A stretch of 59,086 nt of DNA. It comes from a virus. Both the position numbers and the translations under genes were made by a program. The DNA lies in IMG/VR virus record IMGVR_UViG_3300008108_000133, positions 1 to 59,086 of that record, one strand, 5' to 3'. The notes below the pieces were generated by a model. The model saw only the letters and a list, made by a program, of their open reading frames with translations, was not told the DNA's origin and did not search any database. Below, piece by piece: positions 31,181 through 39,326 of this stretch. Numbering within the stretch: the first letter of the stretch is position 1; the number at the start of each line of letters is the position of its first letter.

Positions 31181-33459
31181 TGCCTACTTTTTACAACTAC
31201 ACTGAGAATGGAGTAGTATACTCTCTTGATGATGTTTTTGTACCTGCTGATGCTTTTAGGCAGGGAAACCTATGGGTATGGGGATCTAGATCTATAGGAA
31301 ATTTTAGAGGAACTAATTCTGGTGTTTGTACTCCTGTCACCACATTTGCGGGATCTTCAAACTGGCTCACTGTTGCTAATGGAAATTATAATAGTGCAGC
31401 AATCAAAACTGATGGAACCTTATGGACTTGGGGTGAAGGATTTGGTGCAGGAATCGGAGATGGATTTAAAATCGATAGATGCACCCCAGTTACAACATTC
31501 GCAGGAGGAAACAATTGGAAGCAAGTTTCTTGTGCATACAATACTGGAGCAGCAATAAAGACTGATGGAACCTTATGGGTTTGGGGTGGTAATTATTATG
31601 CACTACTTGCTGATAATACGCAAACTGATAGATGTACTCCTGTCACCACATTTGCTGGAGGAACCAACTGGAAACAGGTAAGCCTTGGATATCACGCAGC
31701 AGCAATCAAAACTGATGGAACTCTATGGACTTGGGGGCAAATTGAATATGGTGCATTGGGTAATAATACATCTGGTACAGTTACTTGGGGTAGAAAAGTA
31801 TCAACACCAATCACAACATTTGCAGGAGGAACCAACTGGAAACAAGTTTCGACTTCCATAAATGGGAACACCGCAGCAATCAAAACTGATGGAACCTTAT
31901 GGGTTTGGGGTACAAATTCTTACGGAACTCTAGGGACTAATTCGGAGAGAGCTTCTCTTACTCCAGTCACAACATTTGCAGGAGGGACCAACTGGAAACA
32001 AGTTTCTGCTGGTGGATATAATGTATCAGCAATCAAAACTGATGGAACCTTATGGACTTGGGGACAAAGATCACACTCGGCAATTAACTATACAAGACCT
32101 CGTGGTATATCTACTCCATCTATGATAATCGGTGGTGGAAATAATTGGAAATCTGTTAGTACTGGGGGTTTCATAATAGCAACTAAAACCGATGGAACTC
32201 TTTGGTCTTGGGGAGAAAGACAGTCATCTATAGAAGGATTTTTAGTAAATAGAACTCCTATTTCTCCAAGAAATATTTTCCCAGGCACAAATTGGTCTAT
32301 TGCTTATGGAAATGATGATATGTATGTAATAGGCACCGATGGGAATTTATGGGGATGGGGAACTAATAGTAATGGAGAACTTGGAATTAATGCTACTGGA
32401 ACAAGAAGCACTCCTGTTACAACAATTACTGGTGGAACAAACTGGAAATCAGTTAGTGCGGGATTTAACACTGTAGCAGCAGTTAAAACTGATGGAACCT
32501 TATGGACTTGGGGTAGTAACTATAGAGGTTCAATAGGAGACGATACATCAACTAATAGAAGAACTCCAGTCACAACATTTGCGGGAGGAACTAATTGGTC
32601 AAATGTGAGTATTACTGATAATCAATGTGCAGCAGTTAAAACTGATGGAACTCTGTGGGTTTGGGGGAGGAATTTTAATTTTGCACTTGGAACTAATGAA
32701 GGAACATCTGTTACAAAACGAACACCAGTTACAACATTTTCGGGAGGAACTAATTGGAGTTCTGTAACTGTTGGATCTAATCTTATGCAGGCAATCAAAA
32801 CTGATGGAACATTATGGGTTTGGGGTGCGAATAATGCTGGTCAACTTGGAGTCAATGATACAATTGATAAAGCTACTCCCGTTACAACATTTGCGGGAGG
32901 AACAAATTGGTCGCAATTAGGAAGGGGGGGATCCTCAGCTATTAAAACTGATGGAACCTTATGGGTTTGGGGATATAATTCATACGCTCGTCTGGGTATC
33001 GGTGATGATCCAAATAACAAATCAACTCCAGTCACAACATTTGCAGGAGGAACTAATTGGAGTTCTATTTCAGATTTTTCTAATAAAATAGCAGCAATAA
33101 AAACTGACGGAACCCTCTGGATGTGGGGAGATAATGGTGGTTCTGGTAAATTTGGAGTTTTGGGTATTGGTGGGGAAACAAATGGAGCTGTCTTAACTCC
33201 TATCACAACATTTGCGGGAGGAACTAACTGGAAACTAGTCAATTGCTCTTCTTATTCTACTATTAATGCGGCAATCAAGACTGATGGAACCTTATGGATG
33301 TGGGGTGAACAGGGAAATGCTCAGTTTGGAATTGGTTCTAATGCTACCGTTTATGCTGCAACACCTATTACAACATTCGCAGGAGGAACCAATTGGAAAC
33401 AAGTTGAGGTAAAATATAGAAGAGTTTCTGCAATTCAATATCAAGACGATTACGTATAA
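31180..33459 (+). CDS. RCC1-repeat beta-propeller protein 3 (13+ units)
   Basis: 759 residues. An N-terminal MPTF segment like that of protein 2, then about 14 RCC1/BLIP-II-like units, thirteen with the KTDGTLW.WG core or a variant (GTDGNLW). Two seven-bladed propellers in tandem would fit. The size is roughly double that of proteins 1 and 2, as expected from duplication of a whole propeller. Two units in the middle lack the usual TPVTTFAGG spacer, possibly the hinge. Context suggests a virion or released surface protein. Confidence 0.85.
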   Translation: MPTFYNYTENGVVYSLDDVFVPADAFRQGNLWVWGSRSIGNFRGTNSGVCTPVTTFAGSSNWLTVANGNYNSAAIKTDGTLWTWGEGFGAGIGDGFKIDRCTPVTTFAGGNNWKQVSCAYNTGAAIKTDGTLWVWGGNYYALLADNTQTDRCTPVTTFAGGTNWKQVSLGYHAAAIKTDGTLWTWGQIEYGALGNNTSGTVTWGRKVSTPITTFAGGTNWKQVSTSINGNTAAIKTDGTLWVWGTNSYGTLGTNSERASLTPVTTFAGGTNWKQVSAGGYNVSAIKTDGTLWTWGQRSHSAINYTRPRGISTPSMIIGGGNNWKSVSTGGFIIATKTDGTLWSWGERQSSIEGFLVNRTPISPRNIFPGTNWSIAYGNDDMYVIGTDGNLWGWGTNSNGELGINATGTRSTPVTTITGGTNWKSVSAGFNTVAAVKTDGTLWTWGSNYRGSIGDDTSTNRRTPVTTFAGGTNWSNVSITDNQCAAVKTDGTLWVWGRNFNFALGTNEGTSVTKRTPVTTFSGGTNWSSVTVGSNLMQAIKTDGTLWVWGANNAGQLGVNDTIDKATPVTTFAGGTNWSQLGRGGSSAIKTDGTLWVWGYNSYARLGIGDDPNNKSTPVTTFAGGTNWSSISDFSNKIAAIKTDGTLWMWGDNGGSGKFGVLGIGGETNGAVLTPITTFAGGTNWKLVNCSSYSTINAAIKTDGTLWMWGEQGNAQFGIGSNATVYAATPITTFAGGTNWKQVEVKYRRVSAIQYQDDYV

Positions 33460-33476
33460 AACTTTAATTTTTAATT

Positions 33477-34259
33477 ATGAAAACATTATTTTTTCTTTCT
33501 GGTCTTCCTAGATCAGGTTCTACTTTACTTGGATCAATTCTTTCACAACATCCAAAGTTACAAGCAACACCTACATCACCACTTGCCGATTTGCTTTGTT
33601 GGATTGATGAAGGTTTTTCAAAGATAGACTTACAATATACTTACGATAAACCACAAGTAGTATATAATACTTACAATTCAATCCTTGAGAACTTCTATAA
33701 TCATATAGATAAACCTTGTATTCTTGACAAACATCGTGGTTGGTGTAAGAATGTTCCTTCTATTGAAAAGTTTCTCAAACAGAAACCAAAAATCATAGCA
33801 ACTAACAGAAGAATCAGTGAAGTTCTTGCCTCTTATATTCTACTCATTCAAAGAAATAATGAGGCAGATAATTTTGTAGACGCACATTTGAGAAGAGAAG
33901 GGAAACAAATTACCACAGACAATCGTATTGAGTGCCTTTGGAAGAATTATGTTTCTGACCCTTATGAAAGTTTAGTCTATGGATTAACTCATAATAGAGA
34001 CAATATTCATTTAGTGGACTATAATGATCTTACACAAGACCCAGAACAAGAACTTAAAAAGATTTACGAGTTTCTGGAAATAGAAAATCATATTCACGAT
34101 CTTTTTAATATTTTTAATACTTGTGCTGAAGAAAAAGACCACGAATGGGGAATTAATAATCTTCATCAAATTCGTACAAAACTTCAAAGAACTTCACCAC
34201 CACCAGAAGAAGTGATTGGTGAAGAGAATGTAGAACTTTATGATAAGTTTAATATATGA
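33477..34259 (+). CDS. Sulfotransferase
   Basis: 260 residues. FLSGLPRSGSTLLGSIL is a textbook 5'-phosphosulfate-binding loop for PAPS; IIATNRRISEVLASYILL is the 3'-phosphate-binding segment, and the conserved downstream VDYNDLTQDPEQELKKIYEFL matches the family. It sulfates a hydroxyl or amino group; targets could be glycans or tyrosines. Located between an RCC1 gene and an oxygenase, in the same coupled operon. Confidence 0.87.
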   Translation: MKTLFFLSGLPRSGSTLLGSILSQHPKLQATPTSPLADLLCWIDEGFSKIDLQYTYDKPQVVYNTYNSILENFYNHIDKPCILDKHRGWCKNVPSIEKFLKQKPKIIATNRRISEVLASYILLIQRNNEADNFVDAHLRREGKQITTDNRIECLWKNYVSDPYESLVYGLTHNRDNIHLVDYNDLTQDPEQELKKIYEFLEIENHIHDLFNIFNTCAEEKDHEWGINNLHQIRTKLQRTSPPPEEVIGEENVELYDKFNI

Positions 34260-34861
34260 ATAATTTTACACATATATCATTACCAAATCCAGGAGTGACT
34301 ACTGGTAATCTTCCAGAAGAACTTTATAAACAAGTAATAGAAGAGGTAAATGAAATCTCTTTTGATTTTCATTCTCATTCCAATTACAATAATGGTCTTG
34401 CAGGAAATATAGAAAATCAATATGAGTTGCAAAAGTCTATGCCAGTTTTGCAACCATATCTCAATCAAATGTGTAAGTCATATACAGACTATTGGAACTT
34501 TTATAAAAAACCAGATAACTTTAAACTCACTCATCTGTGGGTCAATTTCCAAAAGAAGAATGAGTTCAATCCAATTCATCATCACAGCAGCACTTTTAGT
34601 TTTGTTTGCTGGTTAAAGATTCCATACAAAGTAGAAGAAGAATTGAATGCGGCTCATGTAAAAGATACAAAAGCAAAAGCGGCATCAACATTTCAATTCA
34701 TTTATCCAAATATTTTAGGGCAACTTACTTTGGAAACTTTGTATGTAAATCAGGATTGGTGTGGTAGAATAGTATTATTCCCAGCACATCTATCACATTG
34801 CGTCTATCCATTTTCTACAAGTGATGATTATAGAATTTCAATATCTGGCAATTTAGAATGA
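34256..34861 (+). CDS. 2-oxoglutarate/Fe(II)-dependent oxygenase
   Basis: 201 residues. FNPIHHHSSTFSFVCWL carries the first metal ligands and VLFPAHLSHCVYPFSTSDDYRISISGN the distal His and 2OG-binding Arg. This is the type of putative hydroxylase often found in T4-like cyanophages. Overlaps sulfotransferase and glycosyltransferase genes by 4 nt each. Confidence 0.82.
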   Translation: MNNFTHISLPNPGVTTGNLPEELYKQVIEEVNEISFDFHSHSNYNNGLAGNIENQYELQKSMPVLQPYLNQMCKSYTDYWNFYKKPDNFKLTHLWVNFQKKNEFNPIHHHSSTFSFVCWLKIPYKVEEELNAAHVKDTKAKAASTFQFIYPNILGQLTLETLYVNQDWCGRIVLFPAHLSHCVYPFSTSDDYRISISGNLE

Positions 34862-35547
34862 AACGAACATTACAATCTTTTTATCCAACAGAAAATTCTT
34901 TTATAGAAAACTCTTATATTATTACTCTACCAAACAATGAAACTTCAAAGACCTTAACTGAAAGATGTATAGAGAGTTGTGAATCTGTAGGTCAACCTTA
35001 TACTCTCTGGGAAGGTTTTGATGGTTCTTCTGGTGAGATTGTAATCCCAGAGCATCTTCAAGATAAAGAATACCTAAAGTGGTTAAAAGTCAATCATAAG
35101 TTTATGACACCATCTCAAATTGGGTGTTGTTTATCTCACTTCAGTTTATGGTTTCATTGTATTACAATAGATAGACCTATTGTAATATTAGAGCACGATG
35201 CTATAATGGTAGAGAAATTCTTTGGTCCCTATCCTTTTTATAATGCAGTCACATATCTTGGTTGTAGGGAACAGAAGTATGATGGTATGCCCGTTCAACC
35301 AACTCCAATTCATATGCAATCACCTGATAATTTCGTTCGTAAAATAGGTAGAGCACACGCATATGCAATTGACCCTGCTGTTGCGAAGTTAATGGTCTCT
35401 CGTCTGTTGGTAGATGGGATTACAACAATGAACGATGAATTTATGCAAGCGAATTGGTTTACAATTATCCAATATGGTTTTTATGCATATGATGAACCTG
35501 GAGAAACAACAATACAAACACCCCTATATCCTTTTAATAACCAATGA
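34858..35547 (+). CDS. Glycosyltransferase family 25-like (LPS type)
   Basis: 229 residues. SYIITLPNNETSKTLTERCIESC, TPSQIGCCLSHFSLW, PIVILEHDAIM and GRAHAYAIDPAVAKLM follow in the order of GT25 galactosyl/collagen-type transferases, which act on LPS or on hydroxylysine in collagen. A GT25 homologue beside hydroxylases and collagen-like fibres is notable. Coupled at both ends. Confidence 0.75.
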   Translation: MKRTLQSFYPTENSFIENSYIITLPNNETSKTLTERCIESCESVGQPYTLWEGFDGSSGEIVIPEHLQDKEYLKWLKVNHKFMTPSQIGCCLSHFSLWFHCITIDRPIVILEHDAIMVEKFFGPYPFYNAVTYLGCREQKYDGMPVQPTPIHMQSPDNFVRKIGRAHAYAIDPAVAKLMVSRLLVDGITTMNDEFMQANWFTIIQYGFYAYDEPGETTIQTPLYPFNNQ

Positions 35548-36233
35548 AAATTGAAGTATTTTTAAGACACTGCTACACATCCAAAGTTAATCTTTCGGGG
35601 GCAAATCGTCCAGAGTGGTGGGACAAAGAAAAGGTATTTCAAAACTTCAAGAATACCCTGAATCCAGAAACTACCAATTACACAATCATCTTTGATGAGT
35701 GTTATGGAAAACAAGAAGACACTTTTCTCAAAGATGAAAATGTAGTAACCATTAATTGTGGCAAAGAAAGTGAAAGTTTTTGTAAGACACTAGACCATAT
35801 TCTTTCACAAGACTTTGATGATGATACAATCATTTATTTTCTTGAAGATGATTATTTACATCGTCCAGAATGGGATAGGACTCTCATAGATGGATTTACC
35901 CTACCAGTTCATTATGTGACCTTGTACGACCACGGAGACAAGTATCAGGAGATGTATAAGGACTTTATGACTAAAGTTCTTGCAACAAAATATTCTCATT
36001 GGATGCCAACACCATCAACCACAAATACTTTTGCAGTGAAATTCAGAACACTCAAAGAAGACCAAGAAATTCACAAACACTTCTCAACTGGTTTTGAACC
36101 TTCCGCAGACCACGGTAAATTTTTGGAACTACATAAGAGAGGAAGAAATTTAATATCAAGTATTCCTGGTTATTCTACACACTGTCATAAAGAATTTTTA
36201 TCACCCTGTATTGATTGGAGCACATATCTATGA
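35544..36233 (+). CDS. Putative GT-A-type glycosyltransferase
   Basis: 229 residues. IIYFLEDDYLHRPEWDRTLI resembles the D-x-D strand of GT-A enzymes, and the later TSTNTFAVKF segment matches cyanophage sugar-transfer proteins. Donor and acceptor unknown. ATGA coupling at both ends. Confidence 0.6.
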   Translation: MKIEVFLRHCYTSKVNLSGANRPEWWDKEKVFQNFKNTLNPETTNYTIIFDECYGKQEDTFLKDENVVTINCGKESESFCKTLDHILSQDFDDDTIIYFLEDDYLHRPEWDRTLIDGFTLPVHYVTLYDHGDKYQEMYKDFMTKVLATKYSHWMPTPSTTNTFAVKFRTLKEDQEIHKHFSTGFEPSADHGKFLELHKRGRNLISSIPGYSTHCHKEFLSPCIDWSTYL

Positions 36234-37765
36234 AAGTTACACTATATGCAATCGCAAAGAACGAAGAAAAGAACATTGAAAAGTTCCTTAAGAATGCAGA
36301 GAAATTTGATGATGTAGTTGTAGTTGATACTGGAAGCACAGATAATACAGTTCAACTACTTAAAGATGCTGGTATTAAAGTCTACGAGCATCCACAGACT
36401 CGTGCAGAGTTTGATTTTTCAGTAGCAAGAAATCAAGCACTATCTTATGTGGAAACTGATTGGGCATTTTCACTTGATTTTAATGAGGATGTAGATGAGT
36501 TTCATCCAGAAGGATTTGGTGTAATTGCAGATGAGTTCACTACTTTCAATCATTTGAGATTTGATGATAATGGAACTGATGAACCAGTACAATCAAATGA
36601 AGTTCATATAAGATTTCATAGAACAAAGAATTATACTTGGGTCAATGCAGTTCACGAAGTTCCAAACTTTGTTCCCACAGAAGAATATCCAAATGCATCT
36701 GCTGTAGATACAACGATTAAGATTACAAAGAAAATTCATAAGTCTGTAGACAAAGAACTCTTTTACTTCTCAATCTGCGAACGAGAGCATAAGAAAGACC
36801 CATCTAATTGGTATTGGATTTGGTTTATCTTTAATCATTACTTTAATGTCCAGAACACAGAAAAAGCACTTGAGTACGGACAAGAGTTTTTGAATGTTTC
36901 TAAACCATACTTCGATAGTTTTAGAATTATTGCTTTTATCCGTTGCAGTCAAATTCTACTTTCTATCGGAGATATGCAAAGAGGAATGAATTATGCCTTC
37001 CATGCAGTAAGTGAAGCAATGAATATGGGAGGAGTTCATCTATCACAAGCATTTGGATATTTGTTTGAACTTTCTAAAAGATTGAATAATCCAAATCTTA
37101 CAATCTTTGCGACAGCATTTAATCCAGATATGCTATCTGCACCAGAAAGAATTGGTGCCATTGATAAATTGTTCTTGACGAATCTTGAAGATATCCCATC
37201 TTGCTGGAGAGGACATCGTAGATTTGCGGAATGGTTAGTTACTCAAGTTAAACCAGAAGTAACCGTTGACCTTGGAGTTGATTGGGGATTTTCTACTTTC
37301 TGTTTTGCTATGCCTCGTATCGGTCAGGTTTATGGTATCGATACTTTTGAAGGAGATCAATTTACAGGAGAAAATCACGGTTTTTATGAGTATGTCTTGG
37401 ATAAACAAGAAAAACTCTTTATGAAAAATAATGTAACTTTTATCAAAGGTTTATTTGATGATGTTGCAAAAACTTGGGATAAAAAGATTGATATCCTTCA
37501 CATTGATGGAGACCATGCTTACGAATCTGTGAAGCACGATTATGAAACTTGGAGTCCTTTCTTAAAGGAAAATGGTGTGATTCTTTTCCACGATACTTGT
37601 ATTGAAGAACTGAATGGTAATCAATACGGAGTGAAGAAATTCTTTGAAGAACTTGATCTCCCTAAGATAACATTTACTCATACTTTTGGTCTTGGTGTTG
37701 CTTCTAAAAATAAAGAACTAATTGAATATATCAAGTCTAATTTTGATTTGAATAATCCCCTATGA
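36230..37765 (+). CDS. GT2 glycosyltransferase fused to a class I methyltransferase
   Basis: 511 residues from ATG 36230 (TTG at 36215 is an alternative). The first 110 residues are a family 2 glycosyltransferase core (MKVTLYAIAKNEEKNIEKFL, VVVDTGSTDNT, FSLDFNED as the D-x-D equivalent). A helical TPR-like middle follows, and residues about 345-500 are a class I AdoMet methyltransferase of the Methyltransf_24 type (VTVDLGVDWGFSTFCFA, DILHIDGDHAYESVKHDY, ILFHDT). It could add a sugar and methylate it. Confidence 0.8.
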   Translation: MKVTLYAIAKNEEKNIEKFLKNAEKFDDVVVVDTGSTDNTVQLLKDAGIKVYEHPQTRAEFDFSVARNQALSYVETDWAFSLDFNEDVDEFHPEGFGVIADEFTTFNHLRFDDNGTDEPVQSNEVHIRFHRTKNYTWVNAVHEVPNFVPTEEYPNASAVDTTIKITKKIHKSVDKELFYFSICEREHKKDPSNWYWIWFIFNHYFNVQNTEKALEYGQEFLNVSKPYFDSFRIIAFIRCSQILLSIGDMQRGMNYAFHAVSEAMNMGGVHLSQAFGYLFELSKRLNNPNLTIFATAFNPDMLSAPERIGAIDKLFLTNLEDIPSCWRGHRRFAEWLVTQVKPEVTVDLGVDWGFSTFCFAMPRIGQVYGIDTFEGDQFTGENHGFYEYVLDKQEKLFMKNNVTFIKGLFDDVAKTWDKKIDILHIDGDHAYESVKHDYETWSPFLKENGVILFHDTCIEELNGNQYGVKKFFEELDLPKITFTHTFGLGVASKNKELIEYIKSNFDLNNPL

Positions 37766-38118
37766 AAATAACGATTCCGATATCAGTTGGTGAATTATTG
37801 GATAAAATTTCTATCTTAGAAATTAAATCAATGTTCACCAATAATGAGTATGTCCTCAAAGAACTTGAGGACTTAAATAAAATTAAAGATACAATTACTC
37901 AATTTACTCTTGAGTATATGAATGAGTTGAGAGAAGTTAATCGAAAACTTTGGAAAATTGAAGACGAACTGAGAGAACTAGAAAAGAAGAAAGATTTTGG
38001 GGAAAAGTTCATTGAACTTGCACGAAGTGTTTATATTACTAATGATGAGAGAGCAGAAATAAAAAGAAAGATCAATGAACTTTGTAACTCCGAGTATAAA
38101 GAAATTAAATTGTATTGA
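37762..38118 (+). CDS. DUF6165-like helical protein
   Basis: 118 residues. MKITIPISVGELLDKISILEIK, LWKIEDELRELE, LARSVYITNDERAEIKRKIN are features I associate with the DUF6165 family, often linked to surface-sugar clusters. Strongly helical; no catalytic motif. Last gene of the coupled accessory operon. Confidence 0.7.
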   Translation: MKITIPISVGELLDKISILEIKSMFTNNEYVLKELEDLNKIKDTITQFTLEYMNELREVNRKLWKIEDELRELEKKKDFGEKFIELARSVYITNDERAEIKRKINELCNSEYKEIKLY

Positions 38119-38121
38119 AGG

Positions 38122-38128
38122 ATAAATA
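38122..38128 (+). promoter_or_regulatory. T4-type late promoter motif
   Basis: ATAAATA 20 nt before the first gene of the virion block. Confidence 0.6.
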
Positions 38129-38148
38129 TTTAAAAATCTATAAGAACG

Positions 38149-38709
38149 ATGGCAGTATACGCCGCTAATTTTACCTTGGATAAAGGAACAGATTTTGAAG
38201 AAGAGTTTGTTATCCAAGAGGATGACGGAACTCCGTTAAATTTAGTTGGATATGTTGGGGCTGCAAAAATAAGAAAGCACCCAACTTCACCAAAGTATGT
38301 TCCCTTTGTTATCACATTTGTTGATAGATCTGCAGGTAGAATAAAAATATCTTTAAATAATAATCAGACATTATTATTGTCAAGTGGAAGAAATTATTAT
38401 GATTTACTTCTTATCGATGGTGGAAATAAAATAAGAAAAGTAGTTGAAGGAAATATTATCGTTAATGATACTGCAGCTGTAGGAATTGTTGATAGCGAAA
38501 ACTTAGATGGTTTGGGAAATATTAATATTAGAAATATCGAAGATGGTTATGTATTAATGTACGATTTAAATACTAATACTTATATCTTCGTAGATCCAGA
38601 TGAAGTTCTATCAAAATCGGTACAGGATAATTTCTTACCACAAGACTTTATCGATAAACTTGATATAGATCTAGATGATAGAATTAATTTAGATTCAGGA
38701 GAATTCTAA
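38149..38709 (+). CDS. Virion protein with baseplate-upper-like N-terminus
   Basis: 186 residues. The N-terminal domain (ANFTLDKGTDFEEEFVI, DDGTPLNLVGYVGAAKIRK) resembles the beta domain of phage baseplate-upper or tail-tip proteins. The last 60 residues (EDGYVLMYD...FVDPDEVLSKSVQDNFLPQDFIDKLDIDLDD) are shared with the next two genes. It ends LDSGEF. Confidence 0.72.
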   Translation: MAVYAANFTLDKGTDFEEEFVIQEDDGTPLNLVGYVGAAKIRKHPTSPKYVPFVITFVDRSAGRIKISLNNNQTLLLSSGRNYYDLLLIDGGNKIRKVVEGNIIVNDTAAVGIVDSENLDGLGNINIRNIEDGYVLMYDLNTNTYIFVDPDEVLSKSVQDNFLPQDFIDKLDIDLDDRINLDSGEF

Positions 38710-38987
38710 TGACATTTAATGTAAGACTTACCCCAAAAAGAAAATTAAAAGTTGAAACAAGAATTGCTGTACCTGAAAGTTTAAGTGGAGTTGACAACGT
38801 TGATATTAATAATATCAAAGATGGTTATATACTGATGTATAATGATTCTTTAAAAAGATATGGATTTGTGGATCCTGATGTTCTTTTAAGTAAATCTGTA
38901 GCAGATAATATATTACCTCAAAATTTTGTTAATAAATTAGATGCGGATTTGGACAATAAAGTTGATTTTGATGGTGGTTCATTCTAA
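38709..38987 (+). CDS. Small virion protein, paralogue 2
   Basis: 92 residues. Basic N-terminus, then the shared domain KDGYILMYNDSLKRYGFVDPDVLLSKSV...LPQNFVNKLDADLD, ending FDGGSF. Coupled to the upstream gene (TAATG). Same family as 38149 and 39012. Confidence 0.7.
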   Translation: MTFNVRLTPKRKLKVETRIAVPESLSGVDNVDINNIKDGYILMYNDSLKRYGFVDPDVLLSKSVADNILPQNFVNKLDADLDNKVDFDGGSF

Positions 38988-38993
38988 TAAATA
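38987..38993 (+). promoter_or_regulatory. T4-type late promoter motif
   Basis: ATAAATA overlapping the stop of the preceding gene, 18 nt before the next ATG. Confidence 0.55.
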
Positions 38994-39011
38994 GTTATAA
39001 AATTTCTACTT

Positions 39012-39221
39012 ATGGAACCCGAATCCATTAAGATCGATTTCACAGTACTTGAAGATGGTTACATACTGAGATATGATCAACAAAGAAATAAATTAATTTT
39101 TGTTGATGCAGATGAAGTTCTATTGAAATCTGTACAAGATGGGGTTTTACCTCAAGCCTTTATCGATAAACTTGATATAGATCTAGATGATAAAATTAAT
39201 CTAGATTCTGGTCTATTTTAA
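39012..39221 (+). CDS. Small virion protein, paralogue 3
   Basis: 69 residues consisting almost only of the shared domain (EDGYILRYD, FVDADEVLLKSVQDGVLPQAFIDKLDIDLDDKINLDSGLF in pieces). The DNA of its last 60 nt is nearly identical to that of the 38149 gene, showing recent duplication. Ends LDSGLF. Confidence 0.68.
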   Translation: MEPESIKIDFTVLEDGYILRYDQQRNKLIFVDADEVLLKSVQDGVLPQAFIDKLDIDLDDKINLDSGLF

Positions 39222-39252
39222 AAATCAAATAAATAATAATGATTTGATTTTT
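39220..39252 (+). terminator. AT-rich intrinsic terminator
   Basis: AAAAATCAAAT (39220-39230) and ATTTGATTTTT (39242-39252) form a perfect 11-bp stem ending in five T residues, starting in the stop codon. The loop contains ATAAATA. Confidence 0.65.
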
Positions 39253-39288
39253 ACTTTTCCTTATAAATTTCTTTTGAGTTGAATTTGT

Positions 39289-39298
39289 ACTACGTAGT
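39289..39298. repeat. 10-bp palindrome ACTACGTAGT
   Basis: Perfect palindrome 29 bp before the start of the next gene; the TTG/CAA flanks extend it with one bulged base. Could be an operator. Confidence 0.4.
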
Positions 39299-39326
39299 CA
39301 AAATTTTCAATTAATTAGAAAAGAAT

